Positions 59,396 to 64,000 of a stretch of 64,000 bases of DNA are shown one piece after another. How positions within the stretch are numbered: the stretch's first letter is position 1; the number at the start of each line of letters is the position of its first letter. The DNA lies in NCBI RefSeq assembly GCF_004571025.1, contig NZ_SPQT01000026.1, forward strand, positions 1-64,000. The letters are read 5' to 3'. The translations under genes and the position numbers were made by a program. Origin of the DNA: Bradyrhizobium niftali. Its GTDB lineage: Bacteria > Pseudomonadota > Alphaproteobacteria > Rhizobiales > Xanthobacteraceae. A model generated the notes under the pieces. The model was not told the origin of the DNA and made no database searches. It saw only the letters and a program-made list of their open reading frames with translations.

Positions 59396-61792
59396 ATGTC
59401 ATTTGAATTGCGACGCGTGCAGCACCTCGCCGGAGCGAGCCTGCTCCTGCTCGGGGCCGCCGCCACATCTGCGTTCGCCCAAGAACCGGTACAACAACCG
59501 GTACAACAGACTGCGCAGGACAAGTCGTCGACCGAGATCCCCGCCGTCACCGTGACGGCGCCGAGCCCCATCGTGCGCAGGGTGGTACCGACCCGCAGTC
59601 CAGTCCGTGTCGCGCGCACCGGGCGGTCGCGCAGCCAGCAACACACGGCCGAGGCTGCGCCACCGGCAGCAGTCACCGCCGCGGCACCTCAGCAAGGCGT
59701 GCTGCCCATCGTGACCAACCAGTTCGCCACCGTCACGGTGGTGCCGAACGAGGAGATCCGCCGCGAGGGCGGCGGTCAGCTCGGCGATCTCCTGTTCTCC
59801 AAGCCTGGCATCACCGGCTCGAGCTTCGCACCCGGCGCCTCCAGCCGGCCGATCATCCGCGGGCTCGACGTCAACCGCGTCGGCATCGTCGAGAACGGCA
59901 CCAATTCGGGCGGTGCCTCCGACCTCGGCGAGGATCATTTCGTCCCGATCGATCCGCTCGCGACCAACCAGGTCGAGGTGGTGCGCGGGCCTGCTGCGCT
60001 CCGCTACGGCTCCACCTCGATCGGCGGCGTCGTCAGCGCCACCAACAACCGGATTCCGGATGCGCTGCCGAGCTGCGCTCCATCGTTCCAGACCTACGGC
60101 CTGCCGACCAAGGCGCCGCTGGCGACCGCCGCGACCTCGCCTTGCGTCACGGCCGAGACGCGCACGGCGTTCAGCTCGGTCGATCGCGGCGTCGAGAGCG
60201 GCGTGCTGCTCGACACCGGCGGCGGCAACTTCGCCTTCCATGCCGACGCCTATGGCCGCACCACCACGGACTATGGCATCCCGAGCTATCCCTATCTGAA
60301 CGACCAGACGCGATCCGTCGCCAACGGCCGCCAGCCGAACTCGGCAACGCGCTCGGACGGCGCCTCGATCGGCGGCTCCTACTTCTTCCAGGGAGGCTAT
60401 ATCGGGGCTGCGATCACGCAGAACGACTCGCTCTACCACATCCCCGGCATCGACGGCGCCGACCACAACACGCGGATCGACGGCCACCAGACCAAGATCA
60501 ACGTCAAGGGCGAGTACCGTCCCGACACAGCCGCGATCGACACCGTCCGCTTCTGGGCCGGCGCGACCGACTACCGGCACAACGAGATCGGCCTTGCCGA
60601 TCCCGCCGACCCCAACAGCGACGGCATCAGGCAGACCTTCACCAACAAGGAGCAGGAGATCCGCACCGAGGTGCAGCTGATGCCGTTCAACGCGCGCTTC
60701 GCCGAGGTGACGACGGCGCTGGGCTTCCAGGTCGGGCACCAGGAGCTGAGTGCGCCGAGCCCGGACAATCCCGGCACGCTGTTCAACGGCCTGTGGGACC
60801 CGAACAACAGCACGCGCGTTGCCGGTTACGCCTTCAACGAGTTCAAGTTCACCGACGCGACGCGGGCGCAGATCGCCGGCCGCATCGAGCATGTCGAGCT
60901 GCACGGCACGACGCCCGACTTCCCGGCCGACTTCCTGCCCGATGGCACGCCGCAGACGGCGATTGCCCGCAATCCGTCCTACACGCCGAAGAGCGGCAGC
61001 ATCGGGCTGCTACAGGACCTGCCGGGCGGCATGGTCGGCAGCATCACCGCGCAATATGTCGAGCGCGCGCCGAAGGCGGCGGAACTGTTTTCCCGCGGCG
61101 CCCATGATGCGACCGCGACGTTCGACATCGGCAACCCCAACCTCACCATCGAGACCGCCAAGTCGGTCGAAGCAGGCGTGCGCAAGGCGACGGGACCGTT
61201 CCGGTTCGAGGCAACCGTCTACTACACGCATTTCGACAATTTCATCTATCGCCGCCTCACCGGCGTGATGTGCGACGATGATTTCGCCTCGTGCGGCACG
61301 CCAGGTGCCGAGCTGAACCAGGCGGTCTATTCGCAACGCAATGCCAATTTCCGCGGCGGCGAATTCCAGTCGCAGCTCGACGTCGGCGCGTTCCAGGGCG
61401 GCATCTGGGGCATCGAGAACCAGCTCGATTTCGTCCGCGCGACCTTCACCGACGGCACCAACGTGCCGCGGATTCCGCCGCTCAGAATGGGCGGCGGCGT
61501 GTTCTGGCGCGACGACAACTGGCTGATGCGCGTCAACCTGTTGCACGCCTTCGCGCAGAACAACGTGGCCGTCATCGCGGAGACGCCGACGGCGGGTTAC
61601 AATCTGTTGAAGGCCGAGGTGAGCTACAAGACGAAGCTCGACCGCAACTGGTTCGGCGCGCGCGAGATGATTGCCGGCATCGTCGGCAACAATCTCCTCA
61701 ACGAGAACATCCGCAACTCGGTGTCCTACACCAAGGACGAGGTGTTGATGCCCGGCATCGGCGTGCGGGCGTTCGCGAACTTCAAGTTCTAG
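59396..61792 (+). CDS. TonB-dependent receptor, ZnuD-like
   Basis: 798 residues. A signal peptide (SLLLLGAAATSAFA) is followed by a TonB-box-like TEIPAVTVTAPSP and a Pro/Arg-rich linker. The plug has LGDLLFSKPGITGSSFAPGASSRPIIRGLDVNRVGIVENG, then PIDPLATNQVEVVRGPAALRYGSTSIGGVVSATNNRIP, which is the ZnuD/zinc-receptor type of plug with GASSRPIIRG. A 22-strand barrel follows, with a His-containing loop (LYHIPGIDGADHNTRIDGHQTK), and it ends GVRAFANFKF (Phe terminus). Together with the Zur-like box it suggests zinc uptake, while other siderophores cannot be excluded. Confidence 0.88.
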   Translation: MSFELRRVQHLAGASLLLLGAAATSAFAQEPVQQPVQQTAQDKSSTEIPAVTVTAPSPIVRRVVPTRSPVRVARTGRSRSQQHTAEAAPPAAVTAAAPQQGVLPIVTNQFATVTVVPNEEIRREGGGQLGDLLFSKPGITGSSFAPGASSRPIIRGLDVNRVGIVENGTNSGGASDLGEDHFVPIDPLATNQVEVVRGPAALRYGSTSIGGVVSATNNRIPDALPSCAPSFQTYGLPTKAPLATAATSPCVTAETRTAFSSVDRGVESGVLLDTGGGNFAFHADAYGRTTTDYGIPSYPYLNDQTRSVANGRQPNSATRSDGASIGGSYFFQGGYIGAAITQNDSLYHIPGIDGADHNTRIDGHQTKINVKGEYRPDTAAIDTVRFWAGATDYRHNEIGLADPADPNSDGIRQTFTNKEQEIRTEVQLMPFNARFAEVTTALGFQVGHQELSAPSPDNPGTLFNGLWDPNNSTRVAGYAFNEFKFTDATRAQIAGRIEHVELHGTTPDFPADFLPDGTPQTAIARNPSYTPKSGSIGLLQDLPGGMVGSITAQYVERAPKAAELFSRGAHDATATFDIGNPNLTIETAKSVEAGVRKATGPFRFEATVYYTHFDNFIYRRLTGVMCDDDFASCGTPGAELNQAVYSQRNANFRGGEFQSQLDVGAFQGGIWGIENQLDFVRATFTDGTNVPRIPPLRMGGGVFWRDDNWLMRVNLLHAFAQNNVAVIAETPTAGYNLLKAEVSYKTKLDRNWFGAREMIAGIVGNNLLNENIRNSVSYTKDEVLMPGIGVRAFANFKF

Positions 61793-61830
61793 CGTTGCTC
61801 GGGTCGGGGCCTGCGGGCCCCGAAACGCAC

Positions 61831-61892
61831 CGTCATTGCGAGGAGCTCTTGCGACGAAGATTCTGGATTGCTTCGCTACGCTCGCAATGACG
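61831..61892. repeat. REP-like palindrome, CGTCATTGCGAG family
   Basis: The arms CGTCATTGCGAG (61831-61842) and CTCGCAATGACG (61881-61892) are exact complements. Just before it, GGGGCCTGCGGGCCCC (61806-61821) is a strong stem 14 bp after the receptor stop and may end its transcript. Confidence 0.7.
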
Positions 61893-61922
61893 GAGTATGG
61901 GGTGGGTTGCTGCGCTTCCCAC

Positions 61923-62408
61923 TCACGGAGTCGCACACACCAGCTGCTTCTCGAAGCGCCACTGGTCCACGGGGAAAGGCCCGTTCGAGGTCTCCGACAT
62001 CTTCACGAAGGTGCCGGCGTTGTGCCAGCCGCTTTTCTCGTAGAACCGCGCAGCGCGCATGTTTCCGACCGCGCATGCCAGCCACGCCAGCTCCACGCCG
62101 CGCGCGGCGAGCCGTGCTTCCGCATCAGTGATCAGCGCCGCCGCCACACCCGCCCCGTGCGCCGCAGGCAACACGAAAAGCTGGTACAATTCGTCACCCC
62201 TGAGAGCGCACAAGCCGAGCGGCGCTCCAGCCGGGCCGACGACGCAGACATCGGGAAGCATGACCGCGAGCCGATCGCGAAAGCTCGCGACGGTACGGAG
62301 TCGGATCAGCTCAGGCGGCGCAAAAGCCACATGCGATTCATGCCAGACGTCGTGCCACAAGCGCGCGAGATGATCGATCTCACCGATATCCGCGGGGCGC
62401 ACCTGCAT
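61923..62408 (-). CDS. GNAT family N-acetyltransferase
   Basis: 161 residues from the ATG at 62408; the longer frame upstream is rejected because MQVRPADIGEIDHLARLWHDVWHE is the natural start. FVLPAAHGAGVAAALITDAEARL is the acetyl-CoA loop region and NMRAARFYEKSGWHNAGTF is motif B. It is a relative of the gene at 40546-41019. The substrate is unknown. It ends next to the REP at 61831. Confidence 0.85.
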   Translation of the reverse strand: MQVRPADIGEIDHLARLWHDVWHESHVAFAPPELIRLRTVASFRDRLAVMLPDVCVVGPAGAPLGLCALRGDELYQLFVLPAAHGAGVAAALITDAEARLAARGVELAWLACAVGNMRAARFYEKSGWHNAGTFVKMSETSNGPFPVDQWRFEKQLVCATP

Positions 62409-62463
62409 CGTCGCTACGCCCTCCGGGCAAACCTGTCGCCGCAGATGCACCCACCTGAATTCA

Positions 62464-63618
62464 TCACGCTTTGGCCCAAGCGGCCGCTTCAGGGGCATCC
62501 TCTGGCGCCTCCTGGAAGAGGTGGGCAAACAGCAGGCTCCATAGCGTCAGGAGGGAAATGGGGATGGTGTAGTATGGCGTCGCGATCGGATAGGTGAGGA
62601 AGAAGGCGAGATTGATCGCCAGATTGGCGATCGTGAGCTGTGCGACACGGCGAGCGCCATTCGGCTGCCGCAACAGCCAGAGCGAGATCGCGATTCCGAT
62701 GACGATCAACAACGTCTGGAGCGGGTCGGCGAGATAGTCCCGGATCACCGCGAACGAGAAATCCAGCGGCCTGACATCGGGGTTGTTGCCGTAGGTCGAC
62801 GCGAACGGGCTGCCGGCATTGACGGCGTAAGAGACGATGGTCGGCACCACGCCGGCCAGCAACGCGATGCCGAACGCGACCCCCTGCAAGAACCGCGGCA
62901 TCGTGCGTTCCGCCAGGAACGCGACGAGGAGAAACATGCAATAGCCGGACGCCAGGAAGAGGTTGGCCAGGCGGAAATCGACCGTCAAGCCGAGCAGGAA
63001 GCCGATGGATGCCAACAGCCCGATCCTTGGTTGAGATTGCGGGCTCGTCAGCCATCGCGCCGTGAGACATCCTGCGAGCGCGCACACGACGGCCGTCGGG
63101 GCCATCGAATAGCTCGCCTTGACCGGATTGACCATCACGTAGATGGCGAGACAGCCGAACGTCCCGACCATCAGCACCGACCTTATGGTGCGCGCGAGAG
63201 AGAGGGCAAATAGCGCGAAGCCGAAGACGACAGCGGTCGCAAGCATGTACATGGGTGCGACCTGGTGACCTGGCGGAAACAACGCCAACACGAGGCCGAC
63301 ACCCGGCGGGTATTGGATCACGACCCTCCCCGTGGCCGGCATCAAGTTGTGACAGGGCGCATCAGTCGTATCGTCCCATTTCGGGTAGTCGATCGCCTTC
63401 AGCTTTGCTTTCAGATAGCCATCGTCGTCGCGGGCAAGGTTGGTGTCGAAGCCTCCCACCAGCCCGAACCTCTGGAACAGATGCGCCTGCCGCAGGTAGC
63501 AGATGTCGTCGTAGACGCCGCGAGCCTCATTCCATCGCAACATGGTCCAGAAATGGCCGACCAGAATCGCGAGAAAAAAGACGGCGAAGACGGCTTTGCT
63601 CGTACGGATGTTTTTCAT
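62464..63618 (-). CDS. Multi-pass membrane protein, GT-C glycosyltransferase-like
   Basis: 384 residues from the ATG at 63618. About ten membrane helices are evident. After the first helix, NEARGVYDDICYLRQAHLFQRFG carries a DD motif in the first outer loop as in GT-C glycosyltransferases, followed by VVIQYPPGVGLVLALF and further helices. I call it GT-C-like with caution; no exact family is recognised. It is preceded by a methyltransferase gene on the same strand, which ends 35 bp upstream, so the two may be co-transcribed and work on cell-surface polymers. Confidence 0.65.
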   Translation of the reverse strand: MKNIRTSKAVFAVFFLAILVGHFWTMLRWNEARGVYDDICYLRQAHLFQRFGLVGGFDTNLARDDDGYLKAKLKAIDYPKWDDTTDAPCHNLMPATGRVVIQYPPGVGLVLALFPPGHQVAPMYMLATAVVFGFALFALSLARTIRSVLMVGTFGCLAIYVMVNPVKASYSMAPTAVVCALAGCLTARWLTSPQSQPRIGLLASIGFLLGLTVDFRLANLFLASGYCMFLLVAFLAERTMPRFLQGVAFGIALLAGVVPTIVSYAVNAGSPFASTYGNNPDVRPLDFSFAVIRDYLADPLQTLLIVIGIAISLWLLRQPNGARRVAQLTIANLAINLAFFLTYPIATPYYTIPISLLTLWSLLFAHLFQEAPEDAPEAAAWAKA

Positions 63619-63652
63619 TGGAATCTTGCCGCGGCGGGAGGCGCTGGCTGCT

Positions 63653-64000
63653 TTAGCAGAATGCAAGATAGAGATTGGACGATAACGGGCCGAGCGACAA
63701 GCCGGTGTAGCCCACCGCCGCCGGCTTGGCGATCAGCGCGGTGAACTCCAGCAGCCGTTTTCGTGTCATCAGGATCAGGTTCTGCTCGTCGGTCCATTCC
63801 GACTTGCGGGTGATCATGCAGGCGATCCTGAAGGTGCCATCCAGGTAGTGCGCCAGCGGGATGGCCGTGTGGTGCTCGACCGGAAAGAACCTGTTGGGCA
63901 CCGTTATGAACACCCGCCTCGCAACGCGGCAAAGCTCCTTGACCAAGAGCCTCTGATTTTCGTGGCTTCCGGCATGCTCGAGCACGGCATTGGACGTCGC
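63653..64000 (-). CDS. SAM-dependent methyltransferase, C-terminal part (partial)
   Basis: The frame is open from the window end to a TAA at 63655-63653; about 115 residues are seen. ATSNAVLEHAGSHENQRLLVKELCRVARRVFITVPNRFFPVEHHTAIPLAHYL is the later half of a class I (type 11) methyltransferase, with the NAVLEH motif after the SAM site and ITVPNRFFPVE. The N-terminal SAM-binding loop lies outside the window. The substrate is unknown. Confidence 0.8.
   Translation of the reverse strand, partial: ATSNAVLEHAGSHENQRLLVKELCRVARRVFITVPNRFFPVEHHTAIPLAHYLDGTFRIACMITRKSEWTDEQNLILMTRKRLLEFTALIAKPAAVGYTGLSLGPLSSNLYLAFC

Overview
The window looks like chromosomal DNA of a high-GC alphaproteobacterium, most likely Bradyrhizobium or a close relative. 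This rests on the fused cytochrome b/c1 gene next to a Rieske gene, the fused trpE(G) gene with its own leader peptide, a CcrM-type methyltransferase, and many dispersed palindromic intergenic repeats of the kind common in that genus. The genus is inferred from gene families and repeat style, not from a database search. No rRNA, tRNA or CRISPR array was recognised.

Layout. 0-7.9 kb: end of an IS5-type transposase, an RMD1/DUF155 membrane protein, a glycosyltransferase, a MarR-GNAT fusion with a large palindromic operator, moaB, a zinc metallopeptidase, ccrM, a small membrane protein and a GST. 8-12.4 kb: two tandem chemoreceptor genes that arose by duplication of a whole unit, including flanking DNA. 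12.6-18.5 kb: DUF1127, SnoaL-like/LysR divergent pair, GST, FAD monooxygenase, thioesterase and mutY. 18.6-26.8 kb: dciA, dsbA-like, smc, an Rsm22-type methyltransferase, lemA and an M48 protease. 27-28.9 kb: two successive P-loop (ParA/MinD-like) ATPases and a GIY-YIG-like gene. 28.9-35.6 kb, minus strand: apt, trpE(G) behind a trpL attenuator, dienelactone hydrolase and fbcFH (petA plus cyt b/c1). 35.9-39 kb, plus strand: trmL, queE, queD, hemF and a HAD phosphatase.

39.4-47.6 kb is a patchy accessory region: DUF2158, small cytochrome, GNAT, diheme cytochrome, orphan ABC-type binding protein, alpha/beta hydrolase with a divergent LysR, and an acyltransferase. Non-coding stretches between the genes are long, the codon use is less GC-biased to the eye, and repeats are abundant. 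A rearranged partial copy of the DUF2158 gene lies at its far side and supplies the LysR stop codon.

47.6-51.2 kb, minus strand: a tightly overlapping operon DUF1285-NUDIX-DUF6111-cca-TSUP. 51.5-58.3 kb, plus strand: moxR-DUF58-DUF4159-large membrane protein, translationally coupled (an aerotolerance/BatA-like cluster). 58.8-61.8 kb: a Zur-box-like palindrome ahead of DUF2946 and a ZnuD-like TonB-dependent receptor, probably a zinc uptake unit. 61.9-64 kb: GNAT, a multi-pass membrane protein and the end of a methyltransferase gene.

The most interesting sequence-level observations are the trpL peptide with tandem Trp codons, the Zur-like operator on the receptor unit, the chemoreceptor duplication with a copied terminator, the deleted second copy of DUF2158, and the paired divergent ParA-like ATPases.
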